DNA of 64,000 nt from Mycolicibacterium moriokaense (GTDB taxonomy: Bacteria; Actinomycetota; Actinomycetes; Mycobacteriales; Mycobacteriaceae): the NCBI RefSeq assembly GCF_010726085.1, contig NZ_AP022560.1, positions 3,906,001-3,970,000 of the forward strand. Direction: 5' to 3'. Below, one piece after another: positions 27,209-35,363 of this stretch (position 1 is its first letter; every line of letters starts with the position of its first letter). The notes under the pieces are model-generated. The model did not search any database and was not told the origin of the DNA. It worked only from the letters and a program-made list of their open reading frames with translations. The translations under genes were made by a program, and so were the position numbers.

Positions 27209-27227
27209 GTGGTAATGTCATTACCAC
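27209..27227. promoter_or_regulatory. TetR operator copy 2 (palindrome)
   Basis: GTGGTAATG T CATTACCAC is a perfect 9-base inverted repeat with one central base, 32 bases before the amidohydrolase start. It shares the 15-base core GGTAAYGTCRTTACC with the element at 26437, the two differences being mutually compensating. This strongly suggests one protein binds both. Confidence 0.8.
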
Positions 27228-27259
27228 ACAGCTAGTCAAGATTCCCTGGAGGCGAAATC

Positions 27260-28483
27260 ATGACCCGCGCGCTCCCCTATCCGGTGTTCGACGCCGACAA
27301 CCACTTCTATGAGCCCAAAGAGGCACTGACGCAGTTCTTGCCGGACCACCGCAAGCACGTCATCGACTACATCGAGGTCCGCGGCCGCACCAAGATCATG
27401 GTCCGCAACCAGGTCAGCGACTACATCCCGAATCCGACCTTCGAGATCGTCGCCCGGCCGGGTGCGCAGGAGGAATACTTCCGCCACGGCAGCGGCGGCA
27501 AGAGCTTCCGCGAGGTGATGGGCAAGCCGATGAAGGCCATCCCGGCGTTCCGAGATCCCGCGGCACGGCTGGAGGTCATGGACGGCCTGGGGCTCGACTA
27601 CTCGCTGATGTTTCCGACGCTGGCCAGCCTGGTCGAGGAGCGTATGAAGGACGACCCGGTGCTCATCGCCGACGTCATCCACGCCCTCAATCAGTGGATG
27701 TACGAGACGTGGCAGTTCAACTACGAGAACCGGATCTTCTCCACTCCCGTCATCAACCTCGGGATCATCGACCGCGCGCTCGAGGAACTCGAATGGTGTC
27801 TGGAGCGCGGCGCCAAGACCGTGCTCGTGCGGCCCGCGCCGGTGCCAGGCTTGAAGGGCACCAGATCGTTCGGCACCGAGGAGTTCGACCCGTTCTGGCA
27901 GGCCTGCGTGAAGGCCGGCATCCCCGTCTCGATGCACGCCTCGGACTCGGGCTACGCGGAGTACCTCAACGACTGGGAACCGGCCGACGAGTACCTGCCG
28001 TTCCGTCCGACGGCCTTCAGGATGGTCTCGATGGGCAAGCGGGCGATCGAGGACTCGATGGCCGCGCTGGTCTGCCACGGCGCGCTGACCCGCAACCCGG
28101 AGTTGCGCGTCCTGTCGATCGAGAACGGCGCCGACTGGGTGCCCTACCTGTTCAAGCAGTTCGACAGCGTCTACCAGAAGTTGCCGCAGGAGTTCCTGGA
28201 GGATCCGATCCAGGCGTTCAAACGCGGCGTGTACGTCGCGCCGTTCTGGGAGGACGATTTCGCGAAGATGGCCGATCTGATCGGTGTCGACCGCGTGATC
28301 TTCGGCTCCGACTGGCCGCATCCGGAGGGGCTGGCCGAACCCACTCACCTGATCGACGACCTGCAGGGCCTCGACGACGAGGGCCAGCGAAAGGTGATGG
28401 GCGGCAATATGATCGATTTGTTCAAGGTGCCGAACGAGATCGTCCACAACCCCGACGTTCCCGCACTCGTCATCCCCGCCTGA
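27260..28483 (+). CDS. Amidohydrolase family protein
   Basis: A 407-residue amidohydrolase-2 type TIM-barrel protein. Metal-binding features are visible: DADNHF at residues 11-16, a central VSMHASD and the terminal GSDWPHPEG. Mycobacteria have many homologues of this size in lipid and steroid catabolic clusters, annotated only as amidohydrolases or metal-dependent hydrolases. GGAGG lies upstream of ATG 27260. It is the first gene of an operon with two acyl-CoA dehydrogenases and follows operator copy 2. The reaction could be decarboxylation or hydrolysis of a CoA-bound or free acid; not predictable here. Confidence 0.88.
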   Translation: MTRALPYPVFDADNHFYEPKEALTQFLPDHRKHVIDYIEVRGRTKIMVRNQVSDYIPNPTFEIVARPGAQEEYFRHGSGGKSFREVMGKPMKAIPAFRDPAARLEVMDGLGLDYSLMFPTLASLVEERMKDDPVLIADVIHALNQWMYETWQFNYENRIFSTPVINLGIIDRALEELEWCLERGAKTVLVRPAPVPGLKGTRSFGTEEFDPFWQACVKAGIPVSMHASDSGYAEYLNDWEPADEYLPFRPTAFRMVSMGKRAIEDSMAALVCHGALTRNPELRVLSIENGADWVPYLFKQFDSVYQKLPQEFLEDPIQAFKRGVYVAPFWEDDFAKMADLIGVDRVIFGSDWPHPEGLAEPTHLIDDLQGLDDEGQRKVMGGNMIDLFKVPNEIVHNPDVPALVIPA

Positions 28484-28505
28484 TCCAACGGCAACCGTCG
28501 TGAAG

Positions 28506-28531
28506 GTGCGTGTCGGGCTGCCGGCACGCAC
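28506..28531 (+). other. Hairpin between amidohydrolase and acyl-CoA dehydrogenase genes
   Basis: GTGCGTGTCGG (28506-28516) and CCGGCACGCAC (28521-28531) form an 11-base stem with one G-U type pair and a four-base loop, inside the 78-base gap of a probable operon. It could stabilise or attenuate the transcript. No T-run follows. Confidence 0.45.
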
Positions 28532-28561
28532 TTCGCGCATCAGTGAAAGAGAGCCTGCGCC

Positions 28562-29695
28562 GTGACCGACGCAAACCCAGAACGGCTGCTGTTCGCCTCG
28601 ACCACCCAGTCGTTCCTCGAAAAGGGCGCCTCGCTGGCCCGGGTTCGCGAACTCCACGACGCCGGAACGCCGTTCGAGATCGACTGGTGGCGCCAAGCCG
28701 CCGACCTCGGTTGGACCAGCCTGCTGGTGCCCGAGGAACTCGGCGGCGGCAGCGTGTCCGGTGACGGCGTCGCCGACCTCGCGCTGGTCGCCGAACTGTC
28801 CGGCCGCACCGTCGCACCTGGTCCACTGCATCCCGTCAGCGTCGTGCTGGCCGCGCTGGCCGACGCACCCGAGAATCACGAGCAGACAATCGAATCCCTG
28901 ATCTCGGGTGAGATCGTGGCATCCTGGGCCGTCTACGAACCGGGTAAACAGTGGTCACCGCTCGATGCGTCGATGACCGCGACGCCCACCGACACCGGGT
29001 ACCGCATCGACGGCGTGAAGGACCGCGTCGAGGCAGGCGCCGAAAGCGCCGTGCTGCTCGTGGTGGCGAACTGCGACGGTGCGGTGCGACAGTTCCTCGT
29101 CCCGACGGACGCAGCGGGTGTCACCGTCGAATCGAACCGGTCCATCGACATGGTGAAGACCTATGCCCGAGTGCAATTCGACGGCGTCGAGGTGGACGCC
29201 TCCGCGGTTGTCGGCTCCGCCGAGCAGACCCCGGCGCTCATCGCGCGGCAGAGCCAGATCGCCGCGATCCTGCAGTGCGCGGAGGTCGTCGGCATCCTGG
29301 AGACGGTGCTCGACTTCACGATCCAATGGGGATTCGACCGGCATTCGTTCGGCCGGCCCATCGGCTCGTACCAGGCGCTGAAGCACAAGTACGCCGATCT
29401 CAAGATCTGGTTCGAGTCGTGCCGGGCGACGACGAACGCCGCGGTCGCCGCGGTGGCCGCACGCTCCCCCGGCGCCGAGATGGCCGTCAGTGTCGCGAAA
29501 TCCTATGTGGGCGAACATGCTCCGGGCATGCTGCAGGACTGCATCCAGCTGCACGGCGGCATCGGCGTGACCTGGGAGCACGATCTGCACATATTCCTGC
29601 GGCGGGTCACACTCTACCGCTCGCTGTACGGCACCCCCGAGGATCACAACCTCCGCGTGTACGCGCTGACCAAGAACCTGGAGCAGGCATCATGA
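28562..29695 (+). CDS. Acyl-CoA dehydrogenase, small subunit-like
   Basis: A 377-residue flavin acyl-CoA dehydrogenase homologue. The C-terminal domain has RHSFGRPIGSYQALKHKYADL and QLHGGIGVTWEHDLHIFLRR. The N-terminal domain is more divergent, and the usual catalytic Glu position is not obvious, as in one partner of mycobacterial heteromeric FadE pairs. It starts at GTG 28562 and its stop overlaps the next gene's ATG. Together the two probably form an alpha2-beta2 enzyme acting on a bulky or short-side-chain CoA thioester, as known for steroid-degrading FadE pairs; that parallel is inferred. Confidence 0.88.
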   Translation: MTDANPERLLFASTTQSFLEKGASLARVRELHDAGTPFEIDWWRQAADLGWTSLLVPEELGGGSVSGDGVADLALVAELSGRTVAPGPLHPVSVVLAALADAPENHEQTIESLISGEIVASWAVYEPGKQWSPLDASMTATPTDTGYRIDGVKDRVEAGAESAVLLVVANCDGAVRQFLVPTDAAGVTVESNRSIDMVKTYARVQFDGVEVDASAVVGSAEQTPALIARQSQIAAILQCAEVVGILETVLDFTIQWGFDRHSFGRPIGSYQALKHKYADLKIWFESCRATTNAAVAAVAARSPGAEMAVSVAKSYVGEHAPGMLQDCIQLHGGIGVTWEHDLHIFLRRVTLYRSLYGTPEDHNLRVYALTKNLEQAS

Positions 29696-30945
29696 CCGAA
29701 ACCGCACAGGCGCCGACCCAGACGGAGTCGGTCGAGGAGTTCGCGGCCAGGGCGCGAAAGTGGTTGGCGGAGAACATGCCGCCGATCGACCCGGCCAACC
29801 CGCCCGAGCATGACCGCGGTGAAGAGGAGCCGTGGCAGCGTGCCCGCGAGTTGCAGCGCAAGCTGTGGGACGGCGGCTTCGCCGGCATCTGTTTCCCGCG
29901 CGAGTACGGCGGCCTCGGTCTGCCGATCGAATACCAGCGGGCGTTCAACACCGAATCGCGGTGCTACGAACTGCCGATCATCCTGAACACGCCGACGTTC
30001 ACCATCTGCGCCGCGACCATTCTCGACACCGGGTCCGAAGAGCAGAAGCAGCAACATATCTCGGCCACGCTGCGGGGTGACGAGGTGCTGGTGCAGCTCT
30101 TGTCGGAGCCCAGCGGCGGGTCGGATCTCGCCGGCGTCATCACCCGCGCGGACCGCAAGGGCGACAAGTGGGTGATCAACGGCGCGAAGACCTGGAGCAC
30201 CAGCGCATTCGCCGCCGACTACGGGCTGATGCTCGCCCGCACCGACTGGGATGTGCCCAAGCACGAGGGTCTGACCATGTTCCTGGTGCCGATCAAGAGC
30301 GAGGGCATCACGCTGCGACGCATCAAGCAGGTGAACGGCTCGGTCGAGTTCTGCGAGGAGTTCTTCGACAACCTCGAGCTCGGCGACGACGCGGTCGTGG
30401 GCGAGGTCAACGGCGGCTGGCACGTTGCCTCCCGCCAGCTGTACCACGAGCGCCGCGCGGTCGGCGGCGGGTCGGAATTCGCGAGCGGCATTGGCGCCGA
30501 AGGTAAGTCCGACGTGCCGGTCGATTACGTCGCGCTGCTGGAGGCGACGGGACAGGCCGACAGCGAGCGGGCGCAGGAGCTCGCGGGTCGCGCGCTGGTG
30601 CACCGTGCGGTGCGCGAGCAGCTCATCGACCACGTGTACCACGGTGTGCTCGACGGCTCACTTCCGCCCGCGGCGGGCTCGATCATCCGGGTGACGCACG
30701 CCGACGTGCACCATCTGGAGTTCGACACGGTGCTGTCGCTCACCGGGAGCTCCGGCGTGGTCGACATCGGCGACGATCTGCTCCGCTTCGGCGAGCGGTA
30801 CCTGTCACGGCAGGCGGCGGCGCTCGGCGGCGGCACCACCGAGATCGCGCGAAACATCATCGGCGAACGCGTGCTCGGCTTCCCCCGCGAGTATGCCGCC
30901 GACCGCGGTGTGCCGTTCAAAGAAGTGAAGCGCAACAAGGGTTAG
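29692..30945 (+). CDS. Acyl-CoA dehydrogenase, large subunit-like
   Basis: A 417-residue acyl-CoA dehydrogenase with substrate/FAD motifs: LLSEPSGGSDLAG, WVINGAKTWSTSAFAADYGLMLART and the C-terminal RQAAALGGGTTEIARNIIGERVLGFPRE. ATG 29692 overlaps the preceding stop (ATGA), so translation is coupled and a heteromeric complex with the preceding protein is likely. A longer open frame upstream is antiparallel noise within that gene. It is the last gene of the amidohydrolase-FadE-FadE operon and converges on the radical SAM gene. Confidence 0.92.
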   Translation: MTETAQAPTQTESVEEFAARARKWLAENMPPIDPANPPEHDRGEEEPWQRARELQRKLWDGGFAGICFPREYGGLGLPIEYQRAFNTESRCYELPIILNTPTFTICAATILDTGSEEQKQQHISATLRGDEVLVQLLSEPSGGSDLAGVITRADRKGDKWVINGAKTWSTSAFAADYGLMLARTDWDVPKHEGLTMFLVPIKSEGITLRRIKQVNGSVEFCEEFFDNLELGDDAVVGEVNGGWHVASRQLYHERRAVGGGSEFASGIGAEGKSDVPVDYVALLEATGQADSERAQELAGRALVHRAVREQLIDHVYHGVLDGSLPPAAGSIIRVTHADVHHLEFDTVLSLTGSSGVVDIGDDLLRFGERYLSRQAAALGGGTTEIARNIIGERVLGFPREYAADRGVPFKEVKRNKG

Positions 30946-30981
30946 GCACCCCTGCCGAGCCTGCTGTCCCCAGTTTCGGCG

Positions 30982-32007
30982 TTAGAAGAGGGTCGGCTGG
31001 GTCGGCTGCAGCGCCTCAGCGCAATCGACAGCGGGAGCGGCCACGGCGCGGAACGGCCGGCGGTCCGGCGCCAGGCCATGCTTGGCGATCAATGGAGTCA
31101 CTCTGTCGTGCAACATCTTCTTGTAGTCCGACGGCAGATACGCTCCGCACCCGTACAACTCGCGATACACCGCGACCAGTTCGGGATGCGACCGCTCCAG
31201 CCACGCCATGAACCATCCGCGCGTCGATCCCGGCAGATGTAGCCCGAACGCGGTCACCCCCGTCGCTCCCGCCGCCGCGATCTCACCCAACAACGCGTCG
31301 AGATGCGTCACCGAGTCCGTCAGGTGCGGCAGCACCGGCGCCACCATGACGTGACAGTCCAGCCCCGCTTCGCGCACCGCGGCGATGAGCCCCAGGCGGG
31401 CCTGCGGCGTCGGCGTCCCCGGCTCGACGTCCTTGTGCAGCTCGGGATCACCGACCGCCAGCGACACCGCGATACTCACATCGACATGCCGAGCCGCCTC
31501 GGTGATCAACGGCAGATCGCGGCGCAACAGCGTGCCCTTGGTCAGGATCGAGAACGGCGTGCCGGAATCCGCAAGCGCCGCAATGATTCCCGGCATGAGT
31601 GCGTAGCGCCCCTCCGCGCGCTGATACGGATCGGTGTTCGTGCCAAGCGCCACGGTCTCACGTTGCCACGACCGCCGCGACAGCTCGCGCCGCAGCACAT
31701 CGGCCACATTCGTCTTCACCACGACCTGGGTGTCGAAATCCGCGCCGGCATCCAGATCCAGATATTCGTGGGTGGGACGAGCGAAGCAATAGCGGCAGGC
31801 GTGCGAGCAACCCCGGTAGCCGTTGACCGTGTACCGGAACGGCAGCATCGCCGCGTTCGGCACCTTGTTCAACGCCGACTTGCACAGGATCTCGTGGAAC
31901 GTCATCCCCTCGAACTGCGGCGAACGCACGCTGCGGATGAAGCCCATTCGCTGCAGACCGGGCAGCGCGCCATCGTCGACGCCAACCGCCTGGCCATCCC
32001 ACCGCAT
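30982..32007 (-). CDS. Radical SAM protein of the Rv2578c family
   Basis: A 341-residue radical SAM protein with the iron-sulfur motif Cys67-x3-Cys71-x2-Cys74 (GCSHACRYCFARP). Family-typical segments include VALGTNTDPYQRAEGRYALMPG and VMVAPVLPHLTDS. It resembles the spore-photoproduct-lyase-related group and the uncharacterised Rv2578c, which I remember as part of the mycobacterial LexA regulon. A perfect SOS box lies 8 bases before ATG 32007, and no ribosome site fits, suggesting a leaderless or nearly leaderless mRNA. A DNA-repair or damage-response function is plausible but unproven. Confidence 0.88.
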   Translation of the reverse strand: MRWDGQAVGVDDGALPGLQRMGFIRSVRSPQFEGMTFHEILCKSALNKVPNAAMLPFRYTVNGYRGCSHACRYCFARPTHEYLDLDAGADFDTQVVVKTNVADVLRRELSRRSWQRETVALGTNTDPYQRAEGRYALMPGIIAALADSGTPFSILTKGTLLRRDLPLITEAARHVDVSIAVSLAVGDPELHKDVEPGTPTPQARLGLIAAVREAGLDCHVMVAPVLPHLTDSVTHLDALLGEIAAAGATGVTAFGLHLPGSTRGWFMAWLERSHPELVAVYRELYGCGAYLPSDYKKMLHDRVTPLIAKHGLAPDRRPFRAVAAPAVDCAEALQPTQPTLF

Positions 32008-32015
32008 ACTTTGAT

Positions 32016-32031
32016 TCGAACTTATGTTCGA
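32016..32031. promoter_or_regulatory. LexA SOS box
   Basis: TCGAACTTATGTTCGA matches the mycobacterial SOS box TCGAAC-N4-GTTCGA exactly on both arms. It lies 8 bases upstream of the radical SAM start. On the minus strand TAAGTT inside the box has the form of a -10 element placed to give an almost leaderless transcript, so LexA would block the promoter directly. The box also covers the last codons and stop of the upstream glycosyltransferase gene. Confidence 0.88.
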
Positions 32032-33245
32032 TCATATGTCAAGGTAGCGGCGTCGATCAGTAACTTCGCCGCCACCTCCGCTCCGTCGCCGCGGATCGCA
32101 GGAGCCAACTCCGCCGCCCGCGCGCGTACCTCCGGCGCCAACGCCGTCGCGAGTGCACCCGACAAGGAGTCGCGCGTCGGATTCGCGCCGTCGTGCGCGG
32201 CCCCGATGCCCAGGGAGGCGACGCGCCCCGCCCAGTACGGCTGATCCGCGATCTGCGGCACGACGACTTGAGGCACCCCGGCCCGCGCCGCCGTCGTCGT
32301 CGTCCCCGCCCCGCCGTGATGCACGACGGCCGCCACCCTCGGGAACAACGCCTGGAGGTTCACCTCGCCGATGACCAGGCAGTCGTCGGTGTCGTCGACC
32401 GGTCGCAGCTCGGCCCAACCCCGCGAGATGAGCACGCGGTGCCCCTGCGCACGGATCGCCTCGACGGCCACCGCGGCGATGTCCTCAGGCGTCCGCACGC
32501 TGCTGAAGCCCACGTACACCGGCGGAGCGCCCGCCTCGAGGAAGGCGGTCAACTCGGCGGGCAGCGGGCGGGTGTCGGGCAGGATCCACGCACCCGTCTG
32601 CACGACGTCGAAGTCGGGCGACCCCGGCCACGGCGCAAGGATCGGGTCGGCCGCCAGCCACGGACGGTCGGTGTGGACGTGGTCGCGGACGTTGTCCACC
32701 GGAGGTAGCCCAAGCGCCGCCCGGTGCGCGTTGAGCGGGCCGCCGTAGAGCGCCTGCACCCGTTCGGCGTCGACCTCCCACATCTCCTCGTTGGTGGCGC
32801 CCGGCGGGAACGGACGGCCGGGCCGCGAGAGCGGCGTCTGATGGGGCGAGGGCAGCACGCCCGGCATGAACGCCACACACGCGTAGTAGATGCCCAGCGA
32901 CTCGGCGATGGAACGCTGGCCGGCGGGCATCAGGCCCGTCGCCACGACGGCGTCACAACCCTCGGCGGCCGGTGCCACCGTCTCGAACTGACTGGCCACC
33001 AATTCGGCCGCGACGCGCGGCGCATCCGCTGGCGTCGACGGCTTGGCGTCCTTCGCGCCGTGCACCAACTCGCGCACCGACTTTCCCGCAGGCGTCATCG
33101 GGACACCGATGCGCGCGGCCTGCTCCGCGAAGTCCGGCGGCGCACACATGAGCACATCGACGCCGTGCGCCTTAAGCTGCACCGCCAAAGCGAACATCGG
33201 CTCGACGTCTCCGCGCGATCCCCACGTCGACAACAAGACTCGCAT
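32022..33245 (-). CDS. GT1-family glycosyltransferase (nucleotide-disphospho-sugar, antibiotic/glycolipid type)
   Basis: About 407 residues from ATG 33245. The N-terminus MRVLLSTWGSRGDVEPMFALA and the C-terminal donor-binding motif VVHHGGAGTTTTAARAGVPQVVVPQIADQPYWAGRV place it in GT1 with the vancomycin-type Gtf and mycobacterial glycopeptidolipid or phenolic glycolipid transferases. It transfers an activated sugar to a lipid or natural-product acceptor that cannot be named. It sits where I remember the haloalkane dehalogenase linB in M. tuberculosis, but in the other orientation. Its 3' end carries the SOS box of the next gene. Confidence 0.88.
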   Translation of the reverse strand: MRVLLSTWGSRGDVEPMFALAVQLKAHGVDVLMCAPPDFAEQAARIGVPMTPAGKSVRELVHGAKDAKPSTPADAPRVAAELVASQFETVAPAAEGCDAVVATGLMPAGQRSIAESLGIYYACVAFMPGVLPSPHQTPLSRPGRPFPPGATNEEMWEVDAERVQALYGGPLNAHRAALGLPPVDNVRDHVHTDRPWLAADPILAPWPGSPDFDVVQTGAWILPDTRPLPAELTAFLEAGAPPVYVGFSSVRTPEDIAAVAVEAIRAQGHRVLISRGWAELRPVDDTDDCLVIGEVNLQALFPRVAAVVHHGGAGTTTTAARAGVPQVVVPQIADQPYWAGRVASLGIGAAHDGANPTRDSLSGALATALAPEVRARAAELAPAIRGDGAEVAAKLLIDAATLTYDRT

Positions 33246-33304
33246 TTTCCGGCCCCCCATTTCGGCTGGTTATTACGTTGGGTTGCCGATTGTGCGCCAT
33301 GACC

Positions 33305-33325
33305 GGGGTCTTGCGGCAAGACCCC
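33305..33325. repeat. Perfect 9-base hairpin (loop of three)
   Basis: GGGGTCTTG (33305-33313), loop CGG, CAAGACCCC (33317-33325). It lies in the 167-base gap between the small secreted protein gene and the glycosyltransferase, 60 bases upstream of the latter. Possibly an RNA structure in the glycosyltransferase leader. Confidence 0.55.
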
Positions 33326-33348
33326 CAGTCCGCTATATGTTGAAAGTG

Positions 33349-33376
33349 GAAGGGGTTCGTACACCCCTTCTTTTTT
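33349..33376 (+). terminator. Intrinsic terminator with T-run, plus strand
   Basis: GAAGGGGT (33349-33356), six-base loop, ACCCCTTC (33363-33370), then six T residues (33371-33376). This is a textbook rho-independent terminator, uncommon in mycobacteria. It points rightward, but no plus-strand gene lies upstream of it: both flanking genes are on the minus strand. It could end an unannotated plus-strand RNA. Confidence 0.6.
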
Positions 33377-33412
33377 GTTGTCTCCCTTGGGGTTCGCTCG
33401 TAAGCGAGCGGA

Positions 33413-33820
33413 TCACCAGCGACCGAGCTGGCAGAACGCCGTGGTGGGACCCGTGTTCTGCACGGCCAGCTGGCCGTCGACCCAGATCTCGCAATGCGCG
33501 TTCGGCGGGGCCTCCATGGCATGGCCGGCCCGAGCCACGCTGATGTACGCCCACTGCGGGTCGGTCAGCGTCACGCTGGTCTCCCATGGGACAACGAAGT
33601 TGCCCCTGGCCGAGTACGCCGCTGAGTCGGCGTTGAAGGCCTTGAGATCCGCTGGCGAACTGGTCACATAGTTGACGTCGAAACTCAGCGGTGCATCCGC
33701 GGTGACGACGTATCTGACGTTCGGCTCGGATGGCTGCGCACTCCCCGTCGCTTGGCTGACCGCAAGTGAACCTGCCGCCAGCACCAGCGCGGCCCCGACC
33801 ATGGCTGTCGCTTTTCGCAT
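33413..33820 (-). CDS. Small secreted protein, MmpS-like beta domain
   Basis: 135 residues from ATG 33820. Residues 1-27 form a signal peptide (MRKATAMVGAALVLAAGSLA, Ala-rich cleavage region near SQATGSAQ). The mature domain starts VRYVVTADAPLSFDVNYVTSS and has two Cys (AHCEIWVDG, AFCQLGRW) that could form a disulfide. The VRYVVTADAP beginning and size resemble the extracytoplasmic domain of MmpS transport-accessory proteins, but no mmpL gene is next to it. Function unknown. It diverges from urtA across 242 bases in which I found no certain regulatory site. Confidence 0.7.
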   Translation of the reverse strand: MRKATAMVGAALVLAAGSLAVSQATGSAQPSEPNVRYVVTADAPLSFDVNYVTSSPADLKAFNADSAAYSARGNFVVPWETSVTLTDPQWAYISVARAGHAMEAPPNAHCEIWVDGQLAVQNTGPTTAFCQLGRW

Positions 33821-34062
33821 GTTGGTCACATCGCCGCACCGTACCCGACCGTTACACGGCCCCAAGATCGGCTCTGCTGGTACCCACCAGCGGCAAACCG
33901 AACCGGTGCGCTTACAGGTTAATTTGTTCGTCACACGCAGACATTTAGAAGAAACTTCGCCGCTCTAACGTCCCGATTCGACACCCCGGCGGTGTCACAA
34001 ATTCTGCACTTCAGTCGACACCATCCGCCGATGTGCGCTGGTGACATAGGGAAAGGCTGTCA

Positions 34063-35328
34063 ATGCAACTACCACGACGCTCCTCGTTGAGAAGGTCGGC
34101 GCTAACGACGGGAAGCATCCTCGCCGTGAGCGCACTGCTGTTGGCGGGCTGTGGAAGCAAGGCGACCGAGTCCGACTCGGCAAACGCGGAGTCGTGCGTG
34201 GACACCTCGGGTCCCACGATCAAGGTGGGCTCGCTGAACTCGCTGTCGGGGACGATGGCGATCTCCGAGGTGACGGTGCGCGACGCCATCGCGTTGGCCG
34301 TCGAGCAGATCAACGAAGCAGGCGGTGTCCTGGGCAAGCAGATCCAGGTCATCGGTGAGGACGGCGCCTCGGAGCCGACGGTGTTCGCCGAGAAGGCGGA
34401 GAAGCTGATCAGCAGCGACTGCGTCGCCGCGGTGTTCGGCGGGTGGACCTCTTCGAGCCGCAAGGCGATGCTGCCGGTGTTCGAGAGCGCCAACGCGCTG
34501 CTGTATTACCCCGTGCAGTACGAGGGCCTGGAGTCGTCGAAGAACATCTTCTACACCGGCGCCACCACCAACCAGCAGATCGTGCCCGCGTTGGACTACC
34601 TGAAGGAGAAGGGCGTCAAGTCCCTCTACCTCGTCGGTAGCGACTACGTGTTCCCGCAGACAGCCAACCGGATCATCAAGGCCTACGCCGAAGCCAACGG
34701 CATCGAGATCAAGGGTGAGGACTACACCCCGCTGGGCTCGACGGACTTCTCGACGATCGTCAACAAGGTCCGCACCGCCGACGCCGACGCCGTCTTCAAC
34801 ACCCTCAACGGTGACTCGAACGTGGCGTTCTTCCGTGAGTACAAGAACGTCGGGCTCACTGCGGAGGCGATGCCCGTGGTGTCGGTGTCGATCGCCGAGG
34901 AGGAAATCGGCGGCATCGGTGTCCAGAACATCACCGGTCAGCTGACGGCGTGGAACTACTACCAGACGATCGACACCCCGGTGAACAAGGCGTTCGTCAA
35001 GGCGTACAAGGACAAGTACGGCGCCAACAAGCCGACGTCCGATCCGATGGAAGCCGCCTACGTCTCGGTCTACCTGTGGAAGAACACCGTCGAGAAGGCG
35101 AAGTCGTTCGAGGTGAGCGCAATTCAGGAGAACGCGGGCGGTGTCACCTTCGACGCGCCCGAGGGTCTGGTCACCATCGACGGCGAGAACCACCACATCA
35201 CCAAGACGGCGCGCATCGGCGAGATCCGCCCGGACGGCCTGATCTACACGATCTGGGAGTCGCCCGGACCGATCGAGCCGGACCCGTACCTGAAGTCGTA
35301 CCCGTGGGCTGCCGGCCTCTCCGGCTGA
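34063..35328 (+). CDS. urtA: Urea ABC transporter substrate-binding lipoprotein
   Basis: A 421-residue periplasmic-type binding protein of the UrtA family. The signal peptide ends in lipobox LLLAGC with Cys30, so it is lipid-anchored outside the membrane. Family signatures include [54 protein letters not shown] and the [14 protein letters not shown] region. It captures urea for the permease UrtBC with ATPases UrtDE encoded just downstream. In actinobacteria such operons are usually induced by nitrogen limitation through GlnR; I could not confirm a GlnR site upstream. Confidence 0.95.
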   Translation: MQLPRRSSLRRSALTTGSILAVSALLLAGCGSKATESDSANAESCVDTSGPTIKVGSLNSLSGTMAISEVTVRDAIALAVEQINEAGGVLGKQIQVIGEDGASEPTVFAEKAEKLISSDCVAAVFGGWTSSSRKAMLPVFESANALLYYPVQYEGLESSKNIFYTGATTNQQIVPALDYLKEKGVKSLYLVGSDYVFPQTANRIIKAYAEANGIEIKGEDYTPLGSTDFSTIVNKVRTADADAVFNTLNGDSNVAFFREYKNVGLTAEAMPVVSVSIAEEEIGGIGVQNITGQLTAWNYYQTIDTPVNKAFVKAYKDKYGANKPTSDPMEAAYVSVYLWKNTVEKAKSFEVSAIQENAGGVTFDAPEGLVTIDGENHHITKTARIGEIRPDGLIYTIWESPGPIEPDPYLKSYPWAAGLSG

Positions 35329-35363
35329 TCAGCCGACGAGCGAAGCGACAGGGGTATGTGTAA

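Noticed and set aside
27236..28879. 547-codon minus-strand frame across the amidohydrolase gene
   Set aside because: It is the reverse complement of clear amidohydrolase and dehydrogenase coding sequence, with no recognisable domain.
33821..34062. Possible GlnR sites upstream of urtA
   Set aside because: GTCAC and GTTAA half-site-like words occur, but none fits the paired GlnR box well enough to report.
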